In this document: positions 33,046 to 44,785 of the stretch, in pieces
How positions within the stretch are numbered: the stretch's first letter is position 1
How the letters are laid out: each line of letters starts with the position of its first letter
Assembly (NCBI RefSeq): GCF_000208745.1
Contig: NC_030850.1
Coordinates: 36,776,836 to 36,840,835 of the forward strand
Reading direction: 5' to 3'
DNA: 64,000 nucleotides
Source: Theobroma cacao
Lineage: Eukaryota; Streptophyta; Magnoliopsida; Malvales; Malvaceae
The notes under the pieces: model-generated
Databases searched by the model: none
The model's input: the letters and a program-made list of their open reading frames with translations, nothing else
What the model was told of the DNA's origin: nothing
Made by a program: the position numbers and the translations under genes

Positions 33046-34621
33046 GATGATGACTCGAGGACTACTGGCTTCATCTCTGAACTTCTGGCTTTCAATTCAA
33101 GGGTTTTTTGCTCCTGAGATGTATCTCTAAACAATGGCTTCATCTGTACTTGTCTTTGATTCAATAAAATTCTTTTTTGCTCTTTTTTTTTCCGTCCATT
33201 GTGAAATGGGGATTTGCATCCTATTGTTGTTAAGCACACAGATGCATGCACTTATCATCATATCAAATGCTTAGATGTTATATTTACCGTTAAATTAAAC
33301 AAAAACAGTAAAAGTAGGGATTGTCATGAAACATTACAAGGAAACTTGAGATGACAACATGTAATTTCTCCGGGACAATGCATCAATCAAAATGATGTTG
33401 TGATTGAAATTAGCTGTACAATTTAACAAATAGCCCTTTAAGCTATGTCTAGAGCATTTCTCTAACACAAGAACAAAGGTTTCATATCTCCCAGATGGTT
33501 CAAAAAACAGTAGAAAGAACCAAGACTTTTGCACATTTATAAAGAATTATGGGATTAATCCCTCTGATCACAAATTAGCCAAATTTGGATAAACAAAAGA
33601 ATAATGCTTTAACTGGCCTGGTATCAGGTAGGTTGCTGCTCAGGCATAAGCACATGTCAACCAGCTGTTACATATCCAGCTTCCGAATGTATTTAAATTT
33701 TGTCGTCCTGTTACTGTTTCAGGCACATAGCTGTAGAACGTTTTTTCTCTTTCTCCTTGAACTTGTATACATTTACAGGTAGGCATTGGAGTAGACTAAC
33801 ATGTGTCTGGTTTATAGAACAGAAGAAACCCAGATCAAGAAACTGGTTTGCCAAAAGATTTTAAACGAGAAAGATAATTATGACGAAGAACTGATCAAGA
33901 AAATGTGTTCAATTCAATGCTTGATTTCTTCTTTCGTCTGTCCTACTGCCCTTGGAATTTGTAAACGTTTGTGCCCACTTTCCATTTTGAATGGTTTTAG
34001 CTCGTGATTTTGTCTAAAGCAGGCTACAATATGCTGTGTCAGGATCGACACAACTTGTAAAGTATCGTTTTGATTCATTGAATCTCATGATTTTGCTATA
34101 CTTCACAAGATGAAAATAATGTAAACACTTAAATATATGATCATACTCTCATATGTAGTCGATACGAATGCTTCCCTCTGAAACCGTGACATCCTGCAAT
34201 ACCAGGTTTAAGGCAAATTTTATGTCGGTTCTGCAAGCTGCTCACTCACTACAGCAGGAAAACTATTGAAGCCTGAGCATGATACACAATGAATGTGCAA
34301 CTAGCTGTAACTGTCGTTTTAGGAATACAAGTATCGACGAAAAAGAGATGACGATTTCTAATTGTCGGGGAAAAGAAGCCAGGGAGGGCGATCCGATCAA
34401 GCAGTGTCGCTGATCAGTAACGCTGATAGAGGTGTAAACTGCACTGGGCTTAGCCGCCTAAGGTAAACTAATGGCCCGTACAAGTAAAACCCGTACGCTT
34501 ACTTAAACGCTGCGTTTTGACATTGTCGTTATCATCTCGCAGTTTTTCTTTTTCTTCTTTTTAACACAATCCCTCTCTTTTCTCTCTGCCTTACCGTTTA
34601 CCGCCTTAGCGGGGGAAAAAC
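33046..34621 (+). promoter_or_regulatory. Spacer and promoter region of the F-box/WD40 gene
   Basis: No gene is recognised. It is the duplicate of 17346-18908, with a small rearrangement near 34452-34490 (gccgcctaaggtaaactaatgg is absent from unit 1). The pyrimidine-rich leader at 34545-34595 precedes the ATG at 34622. Confidence 0.5.
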
Positions 34622-37600
34622 ATGGGACCCAGCCCGTCGGCCGGTTCGTCGGCGAGGAGGAAGAGAAGCGGCGTGAGCGGTGGAACAAGAATGGAGAGGC
34701 TGGACCACGATATCCTGTGTATCATCTTCTCCTTCCTGAACGTCTTCGACCTCGCTCGCTGCACCGCCGTCTGCAAATCCTGGTACTCTTTCTCAAATTT
34801 TCTTTTTTCTCCAGGAATTATTTTTTAATTTCTTCTTTCTTTCTTTTTTTATAATTAAGGAATGCAGTTGTTAAAAAATCCGAGTTATTGCAAGCGTTGT
34901 ATTTCAAGCTGCGGCGAGATTCCATGGACAATATTTCTACTGAGTCTAATTCTTCACGGCAGTCATGGCAATTAGGCCTAGAAGAAGCAGCCATGAAGCA
35001 TCATAGCTTATCTTTACGACGAGGTCGTATTGATATTCATCAGTGGAAAGCTCATTCTGTCGGGTAAAGCTTTGGTGCTCTTCTTGTTGAAATGCAGGGC
35101 GTTTTAAACTCCAATTTACTCTTAAATTTTCGATTTTTATTACAAAAGATGCTGGAAACCAAGGCCTCAGACATTTCTAACCTTGTTTTTTGTTAGGGTT
35201 GATCAGTGCCGGATGAAGATGGGCTTACTTCTCACTGGTGTTGGTGACAAGGTATGGTTATGCCGCATAAACCTGTTATGGCAATTTTAGGTCTTCCTTT
35301 CAATTTAATCATGCCTGCTTCCCCGGTTTATGCATCAAAAGAGAAGGCATTGGTCACAGCAGTTTCATATGTATGCATGTATAAGCCAATCTTATGCTAT
35401 TCATTTCAGTCATATTTGAAAACAACCACAAAGGGAAAAAATTGTACCCCATGCTTGTCATTAGGCAAATACACATTGAGGGTTGCAGTCTGTAGGATAT
35501 TTATAGTTAGAATATGGTTGTATTGGACATATAGGAAGAGTATGGTTCTCAAAATGGCAAATTTTTTTTTACTTTCCTTCCTACTTGGTGAATCTGGTTT
35601 GAGAGATTTGTTTAAACTCATTCCAATTCTTTACCATTTGCTTGAGGTCAATAAAAGTCAATTGCAGGTCCAAATTATTCATGAATCGGTACCTGAAATA
35701 CAAAGATAATATTGATGGCTTTATTTTTGTACTAAACTTATCCTTCTTTTATCTGGAAGGGTTTTTCTTTGCCCCTTCAATCTACTAATGTTTTTCATGG
35801 AAACTATACCAGGTTATGCGTCTTTGGTCATTGAGCGGCTACAATTGTGTGGGAGAATATTACATCCCTGATAGTGCCCCTGTAGTTGACTTTGATTTCG
35901 ACGAGACCAAGGTAACTTCATCCTCCTCTTATCATTAGCTGGTTAATCTCTCCCCCACTCTCTTATTCTCCTCCATCTCTCTTCCCTGACCTCTATTTTT
36001 TCCCCAACCATGTCTACCAGATTAGTTCACAAGTGGCCTTAAACATAAAATGCTCTTATTAAGAATGTAATCATTGTGTTTATGTGGAAATTTTTCGGAT
36101 GATTTGATCAAATAAGTTCTTCTGAATAATTTCTGTTCTTTTTCTTCCAGATTGTTGGTTTGCTTGGTACTCGTGTAGGCATATGGAGACGCAATGGGAA
36201 AAGAAGTATATTTCCCTCATGTGAAGGCACATTCTCAAAAGGTTTATGCATGCGGTATGAATGTTGATTGACATAATTGTCTGGCGAGAATATTCTTGTC
36301 TGCAATGGTGGTAAATTTATCTAGAAAAGAAAACAATTTCAAACTTTACTCCTAAACCACATTAATTGGTTCGGTATCAAGGAATGTCAATCAGTTATTG
36401 GCTTTGCTAAATATTATATTCTGGAGTTGTCCTAGGTTGTAGTATATTCTTCTAATTAAAGAGATGTGTGAGTTGCCTAGTATATATGACATGACATTGT
36501 AAAATTTTTTTGGTTAATGGGAAATGTTATGCTCTTTTTTTAATAAAGGACTTTCGTTTGTTAAATGCAACTAAACAGCTTTCTTCAACAGGTACACAGA
36601 TCCAGAGGCTGTCATTGGATGTGAGGATGGAACTGTTCGGGCATTTGACATGTATAGTAGGACATGTTCTCGAATTATTAAGTATGCGCTGCACTTGCTG
36701 AATGCTATATGTTTCACTCTTCTCTTCCAATAATGAAATTTCTGTAGGACATTGTGGATCATTATTTTACTTGATCTCTGCTATCTTTTTCATATAGTGC
36801 GAAGATGTTTCTTGCTCATCACTCTTGAGCGATAATTTCTGTTAAGCAAAGTAGTTAAATACCCCACTGCCTGTTAAGAAATTTTTATTTGAACTTGGGC
36901 CTTGATCTTCATTACTAAATTATCTTGGTAATTAAACTCATTTCGCAGAAGTGTCTGTAAAGACCATTATCATATTGAATACCCTTTGTCGTACACAAGT
37001 TTTTGAGAATAATGCTTGCATGAATCTTTTCTTGGACTTTGAACAGTGCCCCAAATTATGGAAATTAAATGTTCAGTTATGTAAATTAATACATGAAATG
37101 GATTTTGACTCGTAGATGCACTTAAGTAAACACTTGGCTGTTTAGTGGAAAGAAGGTTGATCATATTCTGGTGATTTCTTATACACATATTGGAAGGACT
37201 CAGTGTAATGCTGCTTATTAATATCCTCACTGCAGGATGCATGCTGGGCCTGTAACATGCTTATCTCTGAGTGATGACCATTTGATTCTCAGTGGAAGCT
37301 CTCTGGGTAGTGTCTCAATATCCAACCTCTCATCCGATCAGCGGGTAGCTACACTAAGGTCAACCAATTCGGGAGGTTGTATGATTAAACACTTATGCAC
37401 ATCACTGCATTAAATGCCACTTTAGTTTCTTTTAGGTATTTTGCATCTGAAACATGAATCTAATTTCTTCTTATTCTGACAGGCATAAGGACCCTGTGTT
37501 TCAACCCTTCTTCTCTTTTAGTGTTTGCTGGGACAACAATTGGATATACACATTGTTGGGACCTTAGGTATATCACTTGAATCATAAATTCATTTTTTAT

Positions 37601-38600
37601 AAGTTCACACTAATCAGTTAAAAAAATGTAGAGCCATTTTTATTTTATTTTCAACTTTTAAGTTGAAAATGATTTCAGTCCTGCCCAAAATTAATAAGTT
37701 ATCAATTATAAATGAACCCCGCATGCAAGATGAGCAACAAATAACTTTCCGTGGAACTCACCCTTAATAAATTGTGAGACAGGATGCCAGCATCAAGTGA
37801 CTGGTAGTGCTTGAATCATATAAAGGAGTACGGGTACATCATTGTGGTTATAAAAGTTTAGGTTTTGATATCTGCTGTCCTTGCCTATTTTTGCCTCAAT
37901 ATGATGCCTAACTTTTTCATTGTGATGTATTTTGCAACCTATCTGCTGATTAACTTGGTTTCTGACTAGAAATGAAACCGGTGACTGGTGACTGGGTATT
38001 CTGTGAATGGTGTGTGCGAGAACTAAGGAGTCGATAAGATCCATTTTTGTCTTGATATTCTCCTTTTTTTTCTCTTTTTTTGAAAGAAGTAACAAAACTG
38101 TAGTTCTATAAACGTAAGGAAGAAAGGGTTAGACAGGATCTATCAATCTCATGGCAATTGGCAATTGTAACGGTAGGTTTAGTCACGGAGACTACGATAA
38201 ATGATATTGATTGAGTCACCTTGCTCTTTATTACTTCAGGACCATGAAATCTTTATGGGAGACAAGAATAAGTCCAAATGTTCTGTATTCTATGCAACAT
38301 TTGCAGAACGATACATCAACTTTAGCTGTTGGTGGAATAGATGGTGTGCTTCGTGTTTTGGATCAGAACACTGGAGTTCTTTCAAGTTGCATCATCGGTG
38401 ATGACAGGCCAATGGATTCCTCTAAAAATACAAATGTTTTCATCAAAGAAAAGAAAGGAATTAGGCTCTCCGAAGATGCCCGAATCGATAAGATCCCTAG
38501 AACTGCTCGACCGCCCATCACATGCTTGGCTGTTGGGATGAAAAAGGTTGTCACTGCACATAATATCAATTACATTAGGATGTGGAAGTTCAATGTGTAA
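34622..38600 (+). CDS. F-box/WD40-repeat protein (complete copy)
   Basis: Nine exons with matching phases: 34622-34782, 34860-35063, 35197-35251, 35813-35911, 36151-36254, 36592-36681, 37236-37375, 37483-37567, 38240-38600; 432 aa. The N-terminus has an F-box (about residues 26-60: MERLDHDILCIIFSFLNVFD..CTAVCKSW). The rest fits WD40-type beta-propeller blades (VMRLWSLSGY, AVIGCEDGTVRAFD, THCWDL, LAVGGIDGVLRVLD, and IRMWKF at the C-terminus). F-box proteins recruit substrates to SCF ubiquitin ligases; the propeller would bind the substrate, which is unknown. It resembles the plant F-box/WD40 family that includes Arabidopsis At3g52030 (from memory). Exons 1-7 and the start of exon 8 are duplicated in unit 1; exon 8's remainder and exon 9 are unique. 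Confidence 0.92.
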
Positions 38601-39110
38601 CAAGTTATTTAGATGGTTATTCTCATTGACCATAATTGTATTATCATATTAGTTGTTTATACTGCTATTTAGATGGTTATTTTGATCTCTATTAGAATGT
38701 TCAGCTCGCCTCGACCTATCAATTTGCATTAACATGTTATGATCGTGTCGTGTTTTTCTGGATAAAAAAAAATATTACATAATTAATTAAACAAATTAGA
38801 ATTCTAAACATATGTAAACAAATCAATTTAAATCTTACATGATGGACAAAGTCATGAAAATACGAGAAAACCATTTCCTCGTGCTAAAATACAAAAGGAT
38901 TTGGGCCACTCATCTCTCTGTAACATCGGGCTACGGCTTGAAAAACAAAGCCCAAGACCATGCTGAAGCACTTAACCATCGAAACAAGTCTACTCGGTTC
39001 ATCCGACCAAAGTGATCAAAATCGCTCTCTTCTCAGGATCGCACCCGCAGGAGAAATCTCAAAAACCCTAATTTCCTGAATTAGGAGAAGAGAATCCAGC
39101 AGAAGAAACG
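38601..39110. promoter_or_regulatory. Spacer with telo-box-like motif before NAA10
   Basis: Intergenic. The sequence aaaaaccctaattt near 39061-39074 contains AAACCCTAA, the telo-box common in promoters of plant genes for translation and protein biogenesis, about 40 bp before the NAA10 start. Confidence 0.55.
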
Positions 39111-40138
39111 ATGGTGTGCATACGCAAGGCAACCATAGACGACCTGCTGGCTATGCAAGCTTGCAACCTGCTATGCCTTCCCGAGAATTACCAGATGAAG
39201 TACTATTTGTACCATATCCTCTCTTGGCCTCAGTTGCTTTACGTGGCGGAGGACTACAACGGCCGCATCGTCGGCTACGTCCTTGCCAAGATGGAAGAAG
39301 AAAGCAACGAGTGCCATGGCCATATCACCTCTCTGGCCGTCCTCCGCACCCACCGCAAGCTTGGCCTCGCCACTAAGCTCATGAACGCCGCCCAAGCCGC
39401 CATGGAACAGGTCTTCTTACCTCTTATCTTCATCATTATTTCGGTTTTTTAGGCTTTTTTTATGCCAATCCATTGATTTCTATTCATTTTACTGATGTTA
39501 TTGCTTATTAGATACTTATTTATTCGTAAATTAGATGGTGTCTGGTTGTTGCTTTTATTACATTTTGGAAGAACAAACTCATTTTGGATACATAAAGAAA
39601 GCAAGCAATATTTTTGGAGAAGTAAAAGTTAAAAATTTAATCTTTTTATAGACATAATGCTTATGTTAGAATTAGTGATACCTTTTTGTTTTTGGCCAGA
39701 GAATTAGTGCTACATTTGTTTAGTAATTATTTTGGCAATTCTTGAACTGCAAAAGTAATCAGAAAGTAAGCGAAAAATATTTACATTTCTAGTTATTAAT
39801 AGACAAAGTGAATGCAGGTGTTTGGAGCAGAGTATGTCTCGTTGCATGTGAGGAAGAGTAATAGGGCAGCGTTTAATCTGTATACTGAGACATTGGGGTA
39901 TAAGATTCATGATGTGGAAGCCAAGTATTATGCAGATGGGGAGGATGCATATGACATGCGGAAGCAGTTGAAGGGGAAGCAGAGTCATCATCACGGGCAT
40001 CATCACCACCACCACCACCATCATCATGGTGGTGGATGTTGTTCGGGTGAGGCTAGAAGCACAGAAGTGACTCAAACAAGAGGGGACTCAAAATCAGAGT
40101 CAAAAGCTAGCACAAAATCTGATTCAAAAGCAGCATGA
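39111..40138 (+). CDS. NAA10: NAA10-type N-terminal acetyltransferase (NatA catalytic subunit)
   Basis: Two exons, 39111-39410 and 39818-40138, giving 206 aa. The GNAT fold starts at the first residues ([19 protein letters not shown]), and the acetyl-CoA loop RKLGLA is at residues 82-87 (R-x-x-G-x-A). The family acetylates N-termini of nascent proteins after Met removal, at the ribosome, together with NAA15. The C-terminus is a hydrophilic tail with HHH at 157-159 and ten histidines at 161-170, then GGGCC and an S/K-rich end. The catalytic part is standard length; the tail is the unusual part. It converges on the choline-transporter-like gene. Confidence 0.95.
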
Positions 40139-42133
40139 GTATGGGAGGTAAACCAAGTATTCGGAGAATTACGTGTGGCGTTGGCTTATGTTCTTTAGAT
40201 TATTATTGGTGGCCCATGATATTTTTAGTTTGTTTATGGAAAGTAATAATCTGACTGAGTATTTCAAAATTATGTTGGCTTCCCTACATATTGTTTAGCA
40301 TGCTCCTGCTAATGTAACGGTGTATGTACTGTCTGTGTCTTTTACAATGACCTTTTTTTACCAATTTTGGTCAAATGTTTTATTTTGGTGTTTCAACTTT
40401 GTGTTTAAAACAATAGAATGGCTCTTTATGTTTCATTTCTGCATTTATGTTGCTTTGTTGGTATGTATATCTCTCTCTGGCTTGTTTCTGCTTCCTCCAC
40501 TCCCTTTGTAATCGATGTTCGGATCCTTTTTCTACCAGATTCTCTTTAATGTTATCCCTTACTTGTGCAAGATATTAAATGTTTCTCCATATAAGTGGGT
40601 ATCATCATTCCACTCTGTGATATTAGTACTGTATGAGGGTGGGCAGTTGTTGTTTGGGGGCATAGTGATATTAAGTATTTGGCAATCTGTTAATTCTGTT
40701 GATGTTATGGTATGGCTGGTTCTTATACCTTCTTGAATATTGAAATTAGAGTTTCTGTTCCGTTGGCCTGTTGTTTTGCTTCTTTTTAGGGAAAAGAAGG
40801 AAGAGGGTAATGGGGATGGAGGGTGGGTTCTTACAAAATAGAACCAAAAAGAGAAAAGTGGTTACAGTAAGTTGTTGCACGACATAGAAATGGATATAAC
40901 AAAGGCTAAAGTTCAAATTATTGGTTCCTAATTTACTCTATTAGAGAGGAACATTGTAGAAGTAGTTATTGTCATAGATGGAATAATCGATACTTAAAAG
41001 TTTGTGTTATGCCAAAGTTGGTGGCTGTCGATCGAACATTCTTCAGCCGATGGAGAGGAGTTCGAATTATTTGACAATTGTAAACTACTCTGTCGCAGTA
41101 AATAGTGCTTTATGCTTATAAAAAAGTGTGGCTTTTTCCATTTCTTTTGCTGTTACTAAGGTAGATTTTACTGCAAAGGTGATTTATGTTGAATATTGTT
41201 TCTCTCCTGTCAGACCCGCAGACACCCTTTTCCAGAAATTACAGGAGCCCCTTGTCCTATGAGTGGGATATGGTAAGCAAATTAGCCTTTTGCACGCAAA
41301 GCATCGATGAAATTCTAGTAATGTCTGCTTAAGGTCTTTGTTGGCTCTTTCAAAAGAGTTATGTTGAAAACTTGAAAGTGAAAAGGGAGAAGAACAAAAT
41401 AGAAAGAGCCAAAACTTGATTGTTAATCTGTCATGGGTCCTAACCCTACAAAATTGACATTGAATCTACTTGTTTTTCCAGTTTGATAACCTCGAACTTC
41501 CTTTTCTTTACCCATATGCAATTTCCATGTCGTTTCCTTTTGATTGATGCAGCGCATAATCGTGACTCTTCCTGCCACATCCAAGATATTCCTTTCGTTT
41601 CACGTTTGAGGCCATTCTGTGTACCTAACTCGTATGAAATGATTAACAAGATAGGGTGGAGGCTGTACCTCTAACGCATCTCTGCTTTACTTGATTACGT
41701 ATAAAATTACATGAGGGAAGTAAGGAATTAGTACAGTTCAATTAAATAATGGTGGGTGTCAAGTCATAAAGAAATAATGGTACTACCACTTTTCTTTGTT
41801 TTTTTAGGGTGGAATATCCTAAAAGTATTTGCAAATATCCAATATAATACAAAGGAAACATGAGCAAAATGTGGGCGGTCAGTGTAGCCTTGTTGATTGG
41901 AATCTCGGTGGGCTCTCCACTTTCCTTCCACAATGGAAAAACATCCAATAATGGGTTAAACCTTTCACATTCAAACGCCTCGTCATCGTCAGCAGTTGTG
42001 GATAAATTTACCTGGAGGCAAATTGGCCACGTCTAAAGTCCTGGTGGATGACCTGACCCATGCCTGGCCAAAATTCGGAACCGTGGCCCTGGATTTTCCT
42101 CCCACTCTGGTTTCTGTTAGAACTGACCACCGG
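40139..42133. other. Convergent spacer between NAA10 and the CTL-like gene
   Basis: 3'-flanking sequence for both neighbours. Short ORFs at 40320-40736, 41446-41674 and 41742-41948 have no recognisable domain. No RNA gene is seen. Confidence 0.6.
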
Positions 42134-44785
42134 CTATCTGGTAAATCGACGGGGTACACGCGGTGTCGGAACGACAATATCCCGACCGGTCTTGATCAGG
42201 TTGATACGATCTTTGATTGTTTTGTCGAACAATCGGTTCTCAGGATTTTCCGCATAGCAAACGTAGTAACAGCTCACGCAGGCATGCGGCAATGCCATAG
42301 CGATCCTTGTCTGCATAATCAAATTTGTTTTTTAGTCATGGAGCTGAGTCATTAGGACTAAAAGAATATATCCAAGTTGGTCAGGAAATCAAGATTTCTT
42401 CATTAAAAAAAGAGTAATAAAATAAGGGAGGGATGGGATGGGATGGGTTACCATGAGGTATCCAACAAAGAAAGCCAGGAAGGAGATGGTGGCTGTGAAG
42501 GGTTGGTGGACTTTAGCAGTCCAGGCAGCCACGACAATGACACAAATCGAGCCACTGCAAACTCCTGTAAGGAAGCAGATTGCACTGGTCATGTCGGAAT
42601 CTACTATGGGTACCATTTCCTCCCTTTGGAAAAGCTCCCATGTATCTTGCGATGCTCTAACAAAACCTTTGCCATAGGCAGCTATCTGCAACAACAAAGA
42701 AGAAAAGTTGAAAGTTTAGTTTGATTTAGCCCTTGTTCATGGACCACGAAGCAGAATCAGCGTTCAGATGTTGATTGAACTAGAAGTGATTCAAAATCAG
42801 GAAGGATTTCCACAATAAAATAAGGGAGTTGTTGAGTTTAGTTCTGAAAAAGTAAAAGATAAGCTAAAAGGGGAAAGAAAAATAGTAGCAGAGCGTGCGC
42901 ATTTGACTGGGAATTGCTCTTTATGGTTGAAAATTCCATCTGAACAATCGAGAACCATTGAATAATACCTGTACGTATGCCCAGCCATTTCCATATCTGA
43001 AGATTGACTCCATAACATTGAGACAGCAATGTGCACAGGAAAACATGAATTCATCTTCTCCCTCAAGCAAATTCAAACCTCTGGCAATAATCCTCAAGGT
43101 TTCAATTGTTGGCACGAACAAGGATCCAAGACAAGCACTTCCAAGATTACGAGTCAGGGCTCTTTGGAAGCAAAACTGAGTGTTGGACTGCATTCCTCTC
43201 AGATAATAGAGGGCAATCACTCGGCTAATTGTTATGTTAACAACATTCCTCATAACTTCTGTTGTCCAAGCCAAGCTTAAGCCCAAAGCAATTATAATCA
43301 ATGGTGGGTAGTAGAAGTTCAAAGCTCCAACCACAGCCAAAATCCATAGAGACATCCACAAGAATCCAGACCCAAGCATCCAATAGGCAGGTTGGTTTAG
43401 ATCAGGGAATTTGGAAACTGGTTCCAGGGATTTAAGCAGAATCTTGAAACAGAAACCGATTCGCTGAGAGACCCAACAAGCATACAAACCATTACCGATT
43501 GCAAAGGCGATGAAGCAAACTCCAACACCATCAGTGGCAGGCTTTTGGAAGCAAATCAGAAGGATTCCTGCTGATAAAGACATGAAGAAACTGCCCCATA
43601 GGATGACGTAAACCATGATTTGAGGCCATTCTCGCAGAGCCTTTTGCCAAGCAAACGCAAGCGTGATGCTCAGAAGAGACGCAGCTTCAACTTGCGGCAA
43701 CAAGAATTTAAGAACTCTCTCTTCGTTTCTTTTTGCAGGATTTGATGCTTCTATTAACCCTTGAATTCCCTTGAATATAAGAAAGCAGACAAGTGCAACA
43801 GCCACAAACATGTGCACCACGAACAAGAACAGAGATATTTTGTTGGTGTATCTTCTTGAATTCAGTGTTGTTATTGATTGCTGGTCACAAGAAGGAAAAA
43901 ACCAAGAAAATTGAAAGTTAATAACTGGAATTTCCTGCAGAAATTTAAGAAAACTCTTACTGCAGGGGAGGAACAAAACTTTCTTTCTCATCAATTATCA
44001 AACTCGACAAAATTTCATAACATAAAGTTGATTCTAAAGACTGGTTGGCAGCTGGCATAGGCTTTAACTTAAAATTTTATTACAGAAATTCCTCTATTTG
44101 TAAATCGTTTTCCCTGAAAAATCAGATGAAAAGAATACTTCTAGGCTTCAAATTAAGGAGCTTCCTTAGAAAAGCAAAGACTAGAAGGGAAGGAGAAATG
44201 AAACAGGTCAAAGTTCGATTCTTTCCAAGGACTTACTTGTGGGGTTGGTGTAGAACGAGGCTGTGAACGAGGAGGAGCAGGAGGCGGAGGCTGAAAACGA
44301 GAAGACTGAGAAGGAGAAGGAGTAGCAACTCTAGTGCCACCATTTATGACAATCCTCAAAGGGTTTGTCGGGTTCAATCTCTGCATCATTGACACATTAA
44401 AATGGTCTCTTTGATCCTCAATTCTCTCCAACGCCATCTCTTCAATAACAGCTCCCGCTTGTCCTTTCTCCAAGTCTATTTTCTCTTCCTCTCCTTCTCT
44501 CTCCTCCTCCTCACCCTCCTCTTCTCTTTCTTCTTCCTCTTCTTTCTTCGTATCATTCTCCCTCTCTTCTCTCCTTTGTTCTTCACTCTCTCCTTCTACC
44601 ACCTGCAACAAAACCACCGCAGAAATCCTCGAAACTTCAAACTTATCAACAAAAACAAGAAAACAAAAAGAACCCAACCCCCCGCCCCCCTACCAATAGA
44701 AGAAAACAAAAAAAGCAAAAAAAAAAAAGAAAAACTAAAATTAATTGTCTAAGGGTCAAGATGTTACATGTTCGGTAGCACCCAT
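42134..44785 (-). CDS. Choline-transporter-like (CTL/PNS1 family) membrane protein
   Basis: Five exons on the minus strand, all in phase 0: 44785-44768, 44602-44237, 43880-42969, 42685-42452, 42310-42134; 568 aa. Exon 1 encodes only MGATEH. Exon 2 encodes a strongly acidic Glu/Arg-rich stretch (about residues 8-55) and, at its end, a proline-rich segment (PPPPAPPRSQP). Exons 3 and 4 hold about ten hydrophobic segments typical of the family (VVHMFVAVALVCFLIFKG, FFMSLSAGILLICF, LWMSLWILAVVGALNFYY), with the conserved C-terminal ending ENPENRLFDKTIKDRI in exon 5. Plant CTL proteins act in choline and lipid homeostasis and trafficking; which substrate this one handles cannot be read from sequence. 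The start is chosen because no earlier in-frame ATG exists before a stop. Confidence 0.9.

Larger units (their letters stand above)
21771..37500. repeat. Unit 2 of the ~16-kb tandem direct duplication
   Basis: Second copy of 5710-21774. It begins within the CNL-1 LRR reading frame (gttgaagtggg) and ends within F-box/WD40 exon 8 (ccctgtgtt), after which single-copy sequence resumes. Compared with unit 1 it gained a solo LTR (30529-31336), lacks the 1.4-kb segment, and retains 208 bp of a CNL relic. Confidence 0.97.
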
